Notes: generated by a model not told the origin, from the sequence alone. A DNA stretch of 64,000 nucleotides from Talpa occidentalis (GCF_014898055.3 NW_023604861.1:95172083-95236082), one strand, 5' to 3'. Counted from the first letter of the stretch, positions 1 to 11,950 are shown. Numbers and translations: made by a program.

Positions 1-94
1 CCACAGGAAGGAGCCCCAGACAGATAAGCCCATTCAGGGAGCATACAAATGAAATGCCTGAAGGGTACATCCCTGAAGAGGGCCAGAGGGACTG

Positions 95-455
95 GAGCCT
101 GAGTGCCAGGCCCAAATCTGCAACCAACAAAACTGTGCGATCTTAGGCAACTCACTTAACCTCTCAGTTTCTCTCCTTTCTCTTCAAAATGGAGAGTATA
201 GTCAGTTTAGTGCAGGTGGGCTCTAGCATCAAATGGCCTGATTTGGAATCCAAATTCCACCTGTAAGAGGCAAACTCTTAGATTTTTTTTTAACATAACC
301 CAATTATACAAACTCCTTGTGGCCTCAGCATTCACATTGGTAAAGTATACAATATTACCTATTTCAGAGAACTGTTGGGAAGGTTAATATAGTTATTTTA
401 TATTGAATATATTTTAGGACAGTGCCATAAATGAATTATTATTATTATTATTATT
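95..455 (+). repeat. MIR fragment(s)
   Basis: The core-like text 'ttaggcaactcacttaacctc' followed by a TCAAAATGGAGA segment resembles the MIR core. A second degraded MIR-like stretch may follow at about 215-430, ending in an ATT-rich run. Confidence 0.5.
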
Positions 456-1129
456 ATAACATTTTCCTCTTTAAAGATAATAAAGGAATCCCCCCCAGGC
501 CACCCAGGTGTTCAGGATGATCCCCTGAACATGAATGGAAGGGGAAAAAAAAAAAAGCCTAGAGGAATTCATTAGGTAACTGTTTTTTTTTTTTGACCTT
601 TTTTGTTTTCACTCTGACAGGAAATTCCTTCTTATTTCAGCACCAGTCACCCAGCCTTGTGCCCCAGAGGACTGCTTTCCATGACAAAAGAGCAGGCCAC
701 TTTGGCCTCTAGGTCTCTACCTCAAAACCCAGCAAAGCCTGGCCTTAAGACACCACCAGTGTTTTTGTTTGTTTGTTTGTTTGTTTTAATTTTTTATTCA
801 CAACTTCAGGATTTTAGTACTAGAGAGCTCAGGAAAACAAAAACCAGTTGGACCTCACATGCTCCTTTCAAGTCCTCTCTCGAGAAAGGAAGCAGTTCTG
901 GAGGTTCCTCTGAAGTCCAGGGGCCAAGGTGAAGTCCTGCGGCCAAAGCTTAACCCAGTTTGCTGTGGGAGAGACTTGTGAGTGCCCTTGAGGACTGGGG
1001 TGCGGGGCAGTGGAGGTGGGGAGGGGAGAGAAAGGGTACAAAGGTATAGTTTTCCAAGCCTCTAGGCTCCTTACTTGCTTTCTTCCAGTAAGCTCAAGAA
1101 TTGATTTGTAAGTATCAAGAAGGAAAGTA
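456..1129. other. Intergenic, nothing recognised
   Basis: Unique sequence with A/T homopolymers and a short (TTTG)n at about 763-786. The ORFs here show no family resemblance. Confidence 0.4.
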
Positions 1130-1403
1130 GGGCCTCCCTGGTGGTGAAAGGGGTTAAGTCTCAACTCTATGAAGCTATCCACAGCCACTGCAGCACTAAT
1201 TCGATCCCTGGCTGGCCAGGGAGCTACCAACATGGCGCAGCAGACCTCTCCTCTCTAGCCAGCTGCTCCCCTCAGCAGTGTATTTTAGTAGATCTGCCTG
1301 TTCTGCTCCCTATTCTGTCTTGGGTGAATCCTCTCACCACCCACAACCTGCACCTCTGGCCTACACCTGCTCTTATATGCATAAATAATTTTTTTTTAAA
1401 AGA
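1130..1403 (+). mobile_element. tRNA-derived SINE, full length
   Basis: It begins GGGCCTCCCTGGTGG, has the box-B-like TTCGATCCC, and runs to ATGCATAAATAATT and a short T/A tail. An imperfect duplication (AAGAAGGA) flanks it. Confidence 0.85.
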
Positions 1404-1404
1404 A

Positions 1405-2364
1405 GGATACTAAAAACTTGATTAGTTTTACAAATTGTTTTTTGCCCTTTTCTTATTCTGGAAGGTACACTAGGTCCTAGAAGGCCAGAAGACAGCTGCT
1501 TTAAAGTTAGACATGTGCCCATTTTAGCCCCAGTGTGGGCTGCAATTTGACCTCAGTCTCTAGTTTCCAGGGAAAGAAGGATGCCTAAGTACATGCCTTG
1601 GATCCATCATCTACCTAGCTCAGCACCATCCTGAATGCTTAAATCTAGCACAGATTCAGAATTTCTGACCTGGTTTCCAGGCTGAAAATGTCCCATATGC
1701 AGGAAATTGATGCCAATTGGATTGCTGGTGCAAACTTTGACCTCAAAACATCACAAGCACAAGCAACTTCATCCCTTCCCCTTTAATCCTATACCCAGAG
1801 AGGTCAGTTCCTTGATGGACACTTGCCAATAACAGTTTCCCCAACCCTGGGAGTGGGGACTAAACCATCATGCTGCCCTTTGCTGTTCTGATGAGTAGAT
1901 TCTTCTCTTCACCTTTGTTCTCATAAATGCCAGTGCTGTAGCACTTAATATCAATCACCCAGATTCTGATACTGCCAAATACAGGTTAATCATGTTCTTT
2001 TAAAGAATTTTTCCAGAAACCCTCATGCCTGCCCCACTCCCCTATAACCTGGATAGCTTGTTTAGTCAAAATTATTGCCAACCTATTTGTCATTAACAGA
2101 AATAATTAGATACCAAGAAGGGGAGCTACCATAAAAATCTGTAACCAGTAGCACATTTAATTATTCTTCCATGTGACAAGGCAAACCAGAAGATCTTAGC
2201 TCTGAGTAATGCCTGAATAATTGGATCGTTCACAACTGATTTTCTTTAGGAGAAACTGTCCTGTACCTGAAACCCAAAAGCCTAATTCATTCATGGCTCA
2301 ATTACTAGCACCAGGGCTTTGTATGAGGGAGTATGGGGGCTATTTTCACTGGCAAATTGTGGGT
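1405..2364. other. Intergenic, nothing recognised
   Basis: Unique sequence of ordinary composition. No repeat or coding signal could be assigned. Confidence 0.35.
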
Positions 2365-2615
2365 TTTGATCTGGATCACGGTTCTCAACCAAGCTTAAGT
2401 TTACCCTCCAGGGGCCTTTTGGCAATATCTGGAGATTCTATCGGTTGTTACACACGACTAGGGAGTAGGATAGGGGCAGTTCTGGCATCTAATGGGTAGA
2501 GACCAGAAATACTGTTAGACACCTTGTGATGCACAGGACAACCTCTACAACCAATTATCCAGCCACAAATATCAACAGTGCCGATGCTGAGACATTCCAA
2601 TCTAGATTGTCTTCT
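2365..2615 (+). repeat. Ancient hAT-like DNA transposon remnant
   Basis: The segment has GGTTCTCAACC near its start, a TTTGGCAATATCTGGAGA core and 'gcatctaatgggtagagaccag', the pattern of an old mammalian non-autonomous DNA element. The family name is uncertain. Confidence 0.45.
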
Positions 2616-3689
2616 AGGTATCTTCTAGATGAAGTCAAGTTCAGCAGTTTGCAAGCAATTTCCTTGAAGATGATGGGCTGTCTGTGACACCAGTGAGGAC
2701 AACAGCCAAAGCTGCAGCTCTCCACAGAGAGCAGCCAGCTGGTAAGGCCTCACAGCACTGTCTTATTCTGCAACACACTGGTACACTGAAGTTGTTTGAT
2801 CTAAATAACAGTACTGTTACTCTGTTCCTAACAATGGTTTCACTCCAGCCCTTTCAAATACGGGCAGGTGGAACAAATCTAATAACAATCAGTCACTCCC
2901 TTAAATCAGAGTGGTGGCTTCAGTGCCAGGCCACCTCTCTCCATTAGAGGAATCGAAAGATAAAAATAGCAATGCCTAAAAGTAGCCAGAAGTCATCCCA
3001 CTTAGTTTATTTCATGTGATTCTCAGCATGCAGTAAGCTTTCTTGGGGAAAAAATGTTTTTCCCAGTTCACATTATAAATTAATTTACAAACACAGAATT
3101 GTGTTAGAAACAATATAAAAGTCCATATGATTTTTCACATAGAAAAATATCCATAGAAATTGTTTTTTTTTTTTTTTTTTTTTGGCATACACAATATGGG
3201 GGACGGGTAGGTAGTCTCTTTGGTTGTTTTCCTGCATATTTAAGAAGTAATGGTGATATTTTATACCTCAATTAACTATTAATAATTTTATGTATGTATA
3301 TTTTGAAATAAAATTTTAATAGGAACGCTGTGAGAGTCTCAAAAAAAAAAAAAAGAATACACAGGGAAAGTTAAAAATGTTTACAAATGTACTTATGTGT
3401 TCCTTTTTCTAAAATAATTCATATCCCAAACCAGCAATGCTCATATCAAAACAACATGGTACAATTTGTATAGGATATTTTCTTTGTCTTCAAGGAACTC
3501 TGTTCCAACAAATCAACAGCTCTCCAAATTTTAATGTTTTTTGAGTAACTTCTTTAGGAAACAGTGGCTGAGTCTGTCATGTACCAGGTGTTCTGCAGGG
3601 CACTGGAAGGGTGACCATAAAAATTATTCAAAAGGAGCTGTACCTGTAAGAAGTGGAAATGCTAAAAATATTTTTAAATTTGATGACAG
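2616..3689. other. Intergenic, nothing recognised
   Basis: Unique AT-rich sequence including a 21-base T run at 3163-3183 and an A run near 3342-3353. No gene seen. Confidence 0.35.
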
Positions 3690-5201
3690 TTTATTTAAAA
3701 ACTTAAAAAATTTCCATTTAAAAACTATTTTTAAATTCTGATAACTTTGTTTTAAAAATGAAAAATCCAGGACACATGATAAAAGGGATAGGACATCAGG
3801 CTACCTGGGACAATGGTCCCCCCAAACCTCAGGAATATGACAGCAGAAGAAAGGCAGAGATGATGTCCCTCTTTGCTATTCAGGGGAATGTCTCAAGTGG
3901 TATTTATTTCAACCAGGATCTTTGGTCACATGGGATCGTGCTCCATTTCTGCCTACTGAGGCTGGTGCCTTTGTTTTGTTTTTCAGGAACTAGAATACAG
4001 AGCTTCCTGGCTCTGGAGCCAGACCAACTGGATGTGATTCTGGCTCCATGACTCTCTGTGTGGCCCCAGGCAAGTTACCTAACATCTTGGAGTTTCACTG
4101 TCCTCATATGAAACATGAGGAATAGCGATACATATCTCCCAAGGTTTTGGAGAGGATTAAATAAGTTAATACATGTCAAGTGTCTATAGCAGCACCTGGC
4201 ACACAGGGCTTGCCTGGGCAGTTTTACTGCCATTAGAATTCACCATATAGGTGATGTTGGGCATAAGCAGAAGGGAATGGTGAGCTGGATATATACAGCT
4301 CGAGGACCTTGTGTTTCCTAGTGCAGTCATGTGTCACTACCCACGGGGACACCTTCTGAGAAATGCATTGCTGTGCAAACCTAACAATAGCAGTAGATAC
4401 TGCTTGCTTAGGGGCCACAATGGACAAAACAACAAGAGTAAATGAAATACAAAGGTGGGGGGGGGGCTGGGGAGGATAATATCAAGAGATGAAGTAAACA
4501 AGACATGTATGAGGCTACCATGCCAGCAGGCAACAGGAAATGGTAATCACCATCATATACATGGCCCATCATTGGCCAAAGTGTTATGCAGAGCATGGAT
4601 GTATAGTATTTTTAAAACTCTAGAGGCAAAGAACACAAATGGAAGTATCCCTATAAAAATCAAGGTATCTGAGTGTAATAAACCAATGTTACCTCAATTA
4701 AAAAAAAGTAGAGGTATCTGACCTTTCTAGAAAAATCCAAAAGCTGCCAGGCAGGATATCACTAGCTTAATTAGCTGCCCACAGCAGCCTTAGCCAGTTA
4801 GTATCACCTATAGCCAACTGACCTTTTTCCTATCGAATAACTTCATTCACTGAGGTTTTTTTTAAGCTGGCCCTGGATGTGTTTGAGCTTGGCAACCCTG
4901 ATACAGTCATGAACAAAACAGACGTGGTCCCTCTCCTCACAGGACTCATAAGTACTATCCCAGGAAAGTGAGGTGGATTCTCCAGGAAGACCCTGATCCA
5001 GAGAAACCTATGAAAGCCTGCTGGGCTATACAAAGAATTGTCTACCATGCCCATGGGACCCCACGTTACACAGTGGACCACGAGATCACCCATAAGCTCC
5101 AGAGAAATGGGGAACCTCAGTTCCTACCCCAGACCTACTGCCTTGGAATCTGCATTCTACAAAATCTCAGGTGTGCATATTCAAGTCTAAGAAGCAGCAC
5201 C
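3690..5201 (-). other. FOXI3 3' flank / probable 3' UTR
   Basis: The region directly downstream of the FOXI3 stop holds no other gene. Candidate AATAAA signals on the minus strand lie at 3908-3903 and 3695-3690, but neither can be confirmed without transcript data. A MIR is embedded at about 4005-4215. The exact mRNA end is unknown. Confidence 0.35.
4005..4215 (+). repeat. MIR
   Basis: A well-preserved MIR: GGCTCTGGAGCCAGAC, the GGCAAGTTACCTAAC core, GGATTAAATAAGTTAATAC and the CACCTGGCACA end appear in order. Confidence 0.85.
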
Positions 5202-5812
5202 CTATACCTCGGAGCCTTCCCGGGGGTAGATGAGACTGTTGACCATGCTGAAGTTGTAGAAAGGGCTGCTGAAGTGGCCGCCTTGCCCCCCACTGTTGCT
5301 GGCAGGAAAAGGGTTATAATAGGAAGATCTCTGGCTGCCGCTGGTGCTGCTGCTGCTGGTACTCAGCTGCAATGTGTCTGGCGAGGCCTCCGAGATGGAG
5401 CTGGGGGAGAACGTGCTGCTAGGGGGCAGCTGGGCCCCCTGGAGCCCTAGGTGGCGGCTCCCAGGGAGTGCGCGCTGGGTGCTCCCACTGCTGCTGACGC
5501 TTAAGGTGCTGAGGGTACTGAAGAAGGTGTTGAGGCATGGGGTAGAGCTGAGCATGGACCCTCCAGGGGAGGAGGCAGTACTCTTGGTGCCCTCGGGAGG
5601 CTCTGGGGATTGGGATGGCCTCAGCAAAGAGGGGCTGTCTCCTTCTGGCTTCCCACCCACTCCAGACCCCAATCCTTCTTCTGATTTTGATGTCCCCGTG
5701 GTCACAGCAGAGCTGCTGCTGGTCTCAGAGCGACGCTTTCGCTTCCGACGGAAGTTCCCATTGTCAAACATTTTCTCACAGTTGGGATCCAGGGTCCAGT
5801 AATTGCCTTTCC
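5202..5812 (-). CDS. FOXI3: FOXI3 exon 2 coding part (end of forkhead domain, nuclear localisation signal, C-terminal domain)
   Basis: The exon follows an acceptor ending TTTTCATAG. With the G left over from exon 1 it reads [21 protein letters not shown], the second wing of the forkhead domain. The basic stretch RRKRKRR follows at about residues 230-236 and is a likely nuclear localisation signal. The remaining ~175 residues are Ser/Pro/Gly-rich and end in [11 protein letters not shown] before a TAG stop at 5204-5202, as expected for FOXI3 rather than FOXI1 or FOXI2. With the exon 1 frame rejoined the protein would be about 411 residues, close to the ~420 of human FOXI3. The exon is open throughout and shows no damage. 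The large plus-strand ORFs across it are antisense shadows. The identification is firm. Confidence 0.95.
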
Positions 5813-6699
5813 CTATGAAAATGAGAAAGGTGAGTTAGAGAAAGATCTAGTTATGTCCATGCCTTCAGCTTCATGTGTTCACTAAGCCATATATTTAGGA
5901 GAGCAGATTCTTGTTAAATGCTGACAAAGATGTTCAGTTTACTCTCCTGTCTAAATATATCTTTTTGGGAGGTTTTATTCTTCATCTTCAAGGGAAAATC
6001 TGGAATGAACATGTCTGACAACTTCACCTTCTCCTAGCAATGTCTACTACTTGAATCTTAAAACCAAATCCTAGTCCTCTTCTAGATCCAAAGTGTGCAG
6101 CCTTTTGAAACCATAAAATTCTGATGCTACTTCAACCTGAGCCTCCATTTCTTCACTTATCAAGATAGGTATAAAAATGGCACCTATATCATAGGCTGGC
6201 TGTGAGGGCTAAATGATATCTCTGTATAGTAGCTGGCACACAGGCAGGCAGTAGAAAAACAGCATGGCATAATTATTTTCACTAAAAGAATACAAATCTC
6301 AGCCCCCTTAAAAAAAAAAAGTACTCCACAGAAAAGGCAACTTTAAATACCTATTCCTCCTTGCTGAACAATGACAATAACTTTTACTGAGCAACTGATT
6401 ATTTTAACAATACCTTGGATGGCATATATTTGAAGTACAAGCTAGTTTCTGGAATCTACTTATATTCCCTCCTCATCTTGGGCTGATGGAGCCTCTGCAT
6501 TTCTTCCAAGCTTTACCTCCACTGGGCAAATCTCACAGATCATTTAAAGCCTGCAATGCTAGTGTCTACTCAGAAAATTTCCCTCACTCTCTACCATAAT
6601 TGAAGTAGAAAAGATCTATCATCTTGGAGATCTTATCTCCCAACAGCTTTTTTCACTTCTGAAAACAAACTGTGGTATCTGAAAGTACTGTTAAGAACT

Positions 6700-6870
6700 T
6701 ACAGTATAATGAGCTTTTACATGGATAACCTCAGTTACTCCTCACAGCTTTCTAGAGACAGGCAGTATTACTGCTTCCATTTTTCAGATGGAGAAACGGA
6801 GCTGCATACTGGCTAGTAACCAGCCACAGTTCCAGTTAGCAATGGCAGAGCCAGGACTGAAGCAACTGGC
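6700..6870 (-). repeat. MIR (intronic)
   Basis: The antisense MIR core is visible as TTTCAGATGGAGAAACGGAG followed by a degraded GCAGAGCCAGGACTGAA segment. Confidence 0.7.
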
Positions 6871-6887
6871 TCTAGACTCAGAATTCT

Positions 6888-7170
6888 TTTTTTTTTTTTA
6901 AGATTTATTTATTTATGCATACAAAAGCTGGGGTACAGGCCAGAGGTGTGTGTGGGGGGGGTGGGTGAGAGGAGTCACCAGAGACAGAGTGGGGAACAGA
7001 ACAGGCAGATGGACCAAAATACACTGCTGAGGGGATCAGTGGGCAAGCCAGGAGAGGTCTGCTGCGCCATGTGGGAAGCTCCCTGGTAGGCTGGGATTAA
7101 ACTCGTACTGCAGAGGCTGCAGAGAGCTTCATAGCTTGCGTCCCAACCCCTTGCGCCACCAGGGAGGCCC
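6888..7170 (-). mobile_element. SINE in FOXI3 intron, with target-site duplication
   Basis: Full antisense copy, from the T-tail with ATTTATTTATGCATAC to GCGCCACCAGGGAGGCC. Flanked by CTAGACTCA-G/C-AATTCTT at 6871-6887 and 7171-7187, 17 bp with one mismatch, which fixes the insertion boundaries. Confidence 0.92.
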
Positions 7171-8661
7171 CTAGACTCACAATTCTTAAGTAACTACTCA
7201 CTGGGTTACGCTGGCTCTACAAACTCGAACGTACACCTCCTTCACCCATTTTCCCCTGTCATGTTTTCTGCAAATAGACGCAGGAGGGGGAAAATGTGTT
7301 CATGTAACTACCATTTAAATAAAAATACCTGCAGCTATAGGATAGTCATATTGGGCTACCTTGGTACTAAGTGTTTTGATATGACACTGGCAATAATATG
7401 TCCTTGAACGTTTGACCAAGTCCTGAGGAATATACATGACAAATTATAAGTGATCCTTGGGTGACTGAGAAGTTAAATCAGGTTGATGCATGTTCTAGAA
7501 CTGTATGCTCTGTCCAAAACGATCAGGAACCATGCATGATACGGCTGTTGCAACTTGAATGTGGCTAGTCCAAACTGAGACATGGGATAGAAAGAGAGGA
7601 TTTTAAAGATTTAGTAGCGAAAGGATAATGGCAAATATCTCAGTAATTGCTTTCATATATATTATAGGTTGAAACAATATTGGGTTTCTCCAAAGATACT
7701 TAAAATAATTTTTGCCAGTTTCGTTTTATACTTTTTTCCTTTTCATTGGCTACTACAAAATTTACAATCACAAGTGGTTTGTGCTGTATTTTAGTGAAAA
7801 GCACTGCCCTAGAATGACTTCGGGTACCTGTTCATTCTGCATTCCAAAATATTACCATAATTTACACAAAATTCTGCATCTCTGAAACTAAATAAAATGG
7901 CTTTATTTCTTTTCTCTTTTTTTCCCATCCAGTTCTGCCTCCACTTCCCAGGCTGCTTCTGAAACCTCCAAGTTTCTGTCTTGTGTTTGAGCTTTTTTCT
8001 GTCTCCACTTCTCAAGTAATAGAGAAACCACCACCTTACAATCCATTGTAACCCAACCCTCCTTACCCCATACCTTACGAAAGCAATTTTGGGGGTTTCA
8101 CTTTTACATTTCTAACAAGTTACAAAGAACTTTGCAGCACCCAGCAGAAGTTCTCCCAACCCTCTGCCCATCTCTTGATGCCTGTGCGCTACCCTCAAAT
8201 CATCTCTCCAAGCAGGCACAGTACTTCTTTCAGGGGCACGGGATTCTTACTAACCTGATGCAGAAGGAAGTGCGCCCACGGGCAGCACGAATAGCTGGCC
8301 TTTCCTCTCTCTCCCTCACCGCCTTTTTCGGATTTTCAGCTGTTCTGAATACTTCCAATACATCCACTTGAGAGCTCACTGGGTTCTCATTCCTAATCTA
8401 CCTCCTTATAACATGACCCTCTTCTTCAAAGACCTGCTGAACACCCTGTCCTCCTTCGAAGTTCCTGATACTCCTCTTTGTCCTCTGCGTTTCCCCTCAC
8501 CCTAATCAGATGAGATTTGGGTCACGGTTCCTCCACCAGCTCCCATTCCCAGTTAGAACGAGGCGATTCCACGCGCACCTTCAAGCCAGCCACACACTGA
8601 CCCCCTCCCACCCACGCCCCGCAGCCGCCCGGGAGGGAGGCACCTGCCCGGCGGTCCTCAC

Positions 8662-9285
8662 CTGGGTCATCCTCGTCACGGGGCACTTTCTTGAAGCAGT
8701 CGTTGAGCGACAGGTTGTGGCGGATAGAGTTCTGCCAGCCGGCCTTGCTGCGCTGGTAGAACGGGAAGCTGTCGGCCACGAACTGGTAGATGTGGCTGAG
8801 CGTGAGCTTGCGCTCGGGCGCACTCTGGATGGCCATGGCGATGAGCGCCGAGTACGAGTAGGGCGGCCGCACCATCTTCATCAGGTCCTCGCGGCTGGCC
8901 ATGGACAGCCAGCCCAATTCACCCGGGGCGGCGGGCCCGGCGGGCGAGGCGGGCGTGCCGGGCGCGGACTGCGCGAAGGGCCGCTGCGCGCAGGCGAAGG
9001 TGCCAGCCGCGCTGGGCGGCTGCAGGAAGGGCCCGGCCGCGCCCCCGGGGGGCGGCGGCGGCGGGGCGCTCAGGTACGCGGCGGCGGTGGCCGCGGGCGG
9101 CCCGCCCACGCCCGGCCCGTTGAGCCACAGGTAGGGGTTGGCGGCGGCGGCCGGCGGCGCGGCGTAGTCCGCCAGCCCGTAGGGCGCCCTGGCCGCCGGG
9201 GGGGCCCCGGGGCGGCGGCGGCGTTGGGGGGCGGCAGGCCGGGCTGCGAGTACACGCCGAAGTTGTCGCCGCAGTAAAGAGCCAT
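8662..9285 (-). CDS. FOXI3: FOXI3 exon 1 coding part (forkhead transcription factor), with an apparent 1-base frameshift
   Basis: FOXI3 is a nuclear winged-helix activator needed in pharyngeal-arch, otic-placode and hair/tooth ectoderm development (family knowledge). The start ATG at 9285-9283 has G at -3 and G at +4 and begins [19 protein letters not shown], the FOXI3-type N terminus. An Ala/Pro/Gly-rich segment follows, then the forkhead domain from about residue 138 ([15 protein letters not shown]) with recognition helix [15 protein letters not shown] at about 184-198. The exon ends at a consensus donor (GTGAG on the minus strand, first base 8661), splitting a Gly codon. The first ~27 codons and the rest lie in different frames. 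The switch falls in the C4-G4-C7 run (minus strand) at 9198-9212, where one extra G would rejoin them. Read literally, translation would stop after about 71 residues. A sequencing or assembly error is most likely, but a real null allele is possible. Confidence 0.93.
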
Positions 9286-9467
9286 GTCGGGGGCCGTCGG
9301 CGGGTGCGGCGCGGCCGCGGCGAGGGGAGAGCGGGGCTGGCCTCGCCGCTCGGGCGAGAGCATCCCCTTGGGGGGCCAACGCTTTGGCCCCAACTCGGCC
9401 CGAGCTGGGCGATCGGTGCTCGGCCGGGGGGTCGGCGGGTGCGCGCCAAGCGACGGCTGCGCGGCCT

Positions 9468-9473
9468 CTTATA
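9468..9473 (-). promoter_or_regulatory. FOXI3 TATA box
   Basis: The minus strand reads GGTATAAGAGG within otherwise GC-rich sequence, 183 bp upstream of the ATG. A start site about 30 bp downstream, near 9438-9440, would give a 5' UTR of about 155 nt. The motif and its distance are seen directly; the start site is inferred. Confidence 0.6.
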
Positions 9474-9725
9474 CCGTCGGCGGCGCGGCTCCTCCCGGCC
9501 CGGCCCGGGGCTGGGCGGCGGCCCGCGGGCCGGGGCTCTCCACGCCCCCGCCACGCCCCACCTGCCCGCGCATCCCCGCCGAGCGCGCCGAAACCCTCGC
9601 GCCGCCCGCCGGGCCCGCGGCGCCCCGCCCAGGCACCCCTCCGCGCGCGGCCGGGGGAGCCCCCGGGAGGCCGGCGCCTGCGGGGCTAAGGCGGGAAGCA
9701 CCCCCAGTCCGCGGCCGGCGTGTGC

Positions 9726-11950
9726 TTAAGGGAATCAGGGAATAAAAGCACCGTCAAGAGAAAGAAAACCGAACAATACAGATGTGCGCTGAACACTCCC
9801 AAGTTAACTTTTGGAGCCGCCCAGTCCACCTGCCTGGCCCCCTTGGGTTTTTCTAGCTGGAGCGGCTGCACCTTTTGTGATGGAATTGCAGGTGCATGTC
9901 CGTCTCCGCTGATCAGTTGAAACTCTCAGGTGAAAATAGGCGGGATGGCGACTTCTCTGGGTCTCTGGCAGATTATGATAACCGGCGGCGTCCCGGGCGT
10001 GGCCCCTTCTTCTAGGCGGTGCTGTGATGGGAAGGGCTGAATCGGTTTTGAATTTTTCTAAGGGGTCGCTGGCGAACTACTAAGTGTTCGATCACATTCT
10101 GGAAATGTTAGGGCGAGAAGGATACTGTGCTGTTCATTTCATGTCCGGTTGGTGCAGTTTTTCTTGAGATTTGTTGTTTCTCAAACCCGAAGGGAGGGTG
10201 AACGTTTTCAAAGGCATTTAAATACGTGGGTTCGAAATTAGCATTTTAAAGTCAACCGTAATTTAACTGGGAGAAGCGCTCATTTACTAAATGATCTTAG
10301 TGCGTTACGGTATGTGACTTGCCCGCTGCTTTTGTAAGTTTTCAAATGAGTGTGCTGCCTGGAAAAATAAGCAAAACCAGTAAAAATAGTGTGGCGACCC
10401 CGCATGCCACGCATTCGTTATTTGTTGGCTCCAAACAGCGACATTGCTTCTCTCACAAAAGTATACTAAATATGTTCTGCATGAGGGACAGGTCTGATGT
10501 CCGCATTTTAAAGCGGGGGAAGGTGGTGTAGGGGGGAGGGCGTGAGGCCGGGAGGTGAAAGAAGTGATGTCAGTTCACGGTGTTTTAAAATTCGGAAAAT
10601 TAAACCACCCACCCGCATTTACATGATAAAGGTAGTTACATATTTTGAGGAAGGTTGTCTTCTGTTATCTCACATCTTTAAAAAATAAAAGAATCAAATT
10701 TGGAAGAAAAGAAAAAAAAAAAGAAAAGAAACCAAGAGATATTTAACTCGCAAATTTTGGTAACTTAAATGCAAATCACACTTCAAAAGTAACTGTGATT
10801 CGTCTTTTCAGAAACCATGAAAGAATTATTGTCGACTCTAAAGCGCATTATTTCGTTCCATCGCGAGGTAGATGCTATAGAACGGAATAGCGTTTGCTTT
10901 TTTTGATTTAAGGTTCTAAATGTTTTCTTAATTTAGATAAGCAAGCTGCTTCCTCCCCCCCTTTCCAAATGGCCCCAAATGAAGTTGTTTTGTGTTGTTA
11001 TTTCTTTTTAAGTGTTAATAAGTATAACTATAACTCAAAGTTGAAAATGATTTTTAATAAATTGTGTTTAAATTTAATGTTTTTCTTAAGCATTTTCTTA
11101 AAAATCTAAATTAAAAGGAGCAAGTCCAAAAGAAAAATTGGGAACATAGGTGACACAAATTATAAAAATTGGAAGTCATGTCCCAATTATTATTGATGTT
11201 CTCAAAAATAAAATACTTTCCCTTAATTTTTAGCACATTGCTCACCCATAAGTACTTTGCAGTTTTGCAGGTTTTTTTTTAATCTAATTCTTATATCAAT
11301 AAGCTCCAGATTATTCTGAGTGAGAGTCCATGTTTGCATGTTGTTTCTTTGATTAAAGATTCGGCCTACTATAGATAATTCCTTCCTTAACTATACGATA
11401 TCTTGCGGATTTTCATTTTATTTAAAAATGACACCGCCACCTAGCGGCTCTTAGCCTCTGTTACAGTTACATCCCGGTAGGGACCTGTGGTGGACACACC
11501 CTCTAGGGGTTTGGAAATTACACTTTCCTATTTTAATCATAATTAGATAAACTTAAAACTATTATATGTCATGCCCTGGGTTATTTCATGTCAAAATTTA
11601 ATTAATGTTTTTATCTCTTTTGAAAAAGTTAAACTTAAAAAACATTTGATGACTGTGAAAAAATTCAATTATTAGTTCCTTATGACAATGTTTTGTTAAA
11701 TTGCCGTCTCACAAAAAAGAAACAATCATTCACCAAAAGAAAAGTCACTTGATGAACACATCTATGCTGTTGAAAAATAAGGATGTTTTTGTCACTGGAA
11801 AATAAAACATTTGGGGGAGTTTTTCAACCCAAAGAAAATATCTCATTTATTTTCCCACTGACATTTATTAATATTATTGTTGCTTCTTTGAAATGACTGA
11901 GTGACAACAATAATTAATAATGGAATGTAGATATTTTAAAGCAATAATAT
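9726..11950. other. Non-repetitive AT-rich upstream flank of FOXI3
   Basis: This is more than 2 kb upstream of the promoter with almost no recognisable interspersed repeat, unlike most of the window. It is rich in short AT blocks and contains two CTCF-like motifs at 11435-11447 and 11497-11509. There is no coding signal. It is the most likely place for proximal FOXI3 control elements, by position and repeat depletion only. Confidence 0.4.
11435..11509 (-). promoter_or_regulatory. Pair of CTCF-like motifs
   Basis: CGCCACCTAGCGG at 11435-11447 matches the reverse CTCF core (YGCCMYCTRSTGG) at 12 of 13 positions. CACCCTCTAGGGG at 11497-11509 matches at 11 of 13. Both lie in the same orientation, 62 bp apart, about 2 kb upstream of the FOXI3 promoter. 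Binding is inferred from sequence only. Confidence 0.4.

Larger units (their letters stand above)
5813..8661 (-). other. FOXI3: FOXI3 single intron
   Basis: It is bounded on the minus strand by a GTGAG donor at 8661 and a TTTTCATAG acceptor ending at 5813, and it interrupts a Gly codon inside the forkhead domain, the arrangement expected for a two-exon FOXI gene. It contains a degraded MIR (about 6700-6870) and one full SINE (6888-7170). The rest is unique AT-rich sequence in which I recognise no gene. Confidence 0.88.
8545..9725. promoter_or_regulatory. CpG island over FOXI3 exon 1 and promoter
   Basis: This stretch is extremely G+C rich with very frequent CpG, in sharp contrast to the AT-rich DNA on both sides. 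It spans the whole first coding exon, the 5' UTR and the core promoter of FOXI3. Long overlapping ORFs on both strands here come from the composition and are not genes. Promoter CpG islands of this kind are usual for developmental transcription factors. Confidence 0.9.

Noticed and set aside
5344..5802. Long plus-strand ORF (152 codons) over FOXI3 exon 2
   Set aside because: It is the exact antisense of a conserved coding exon, with no start context, splice logic or family resemblance.
8510..9745. Several long overlapping ORFs on both strands of the CpG island
   Set aside because: They are Arg/Gly/Pro/Ala-rich products of extreme GC content; only the FOXI3 frame shows conserved domains.
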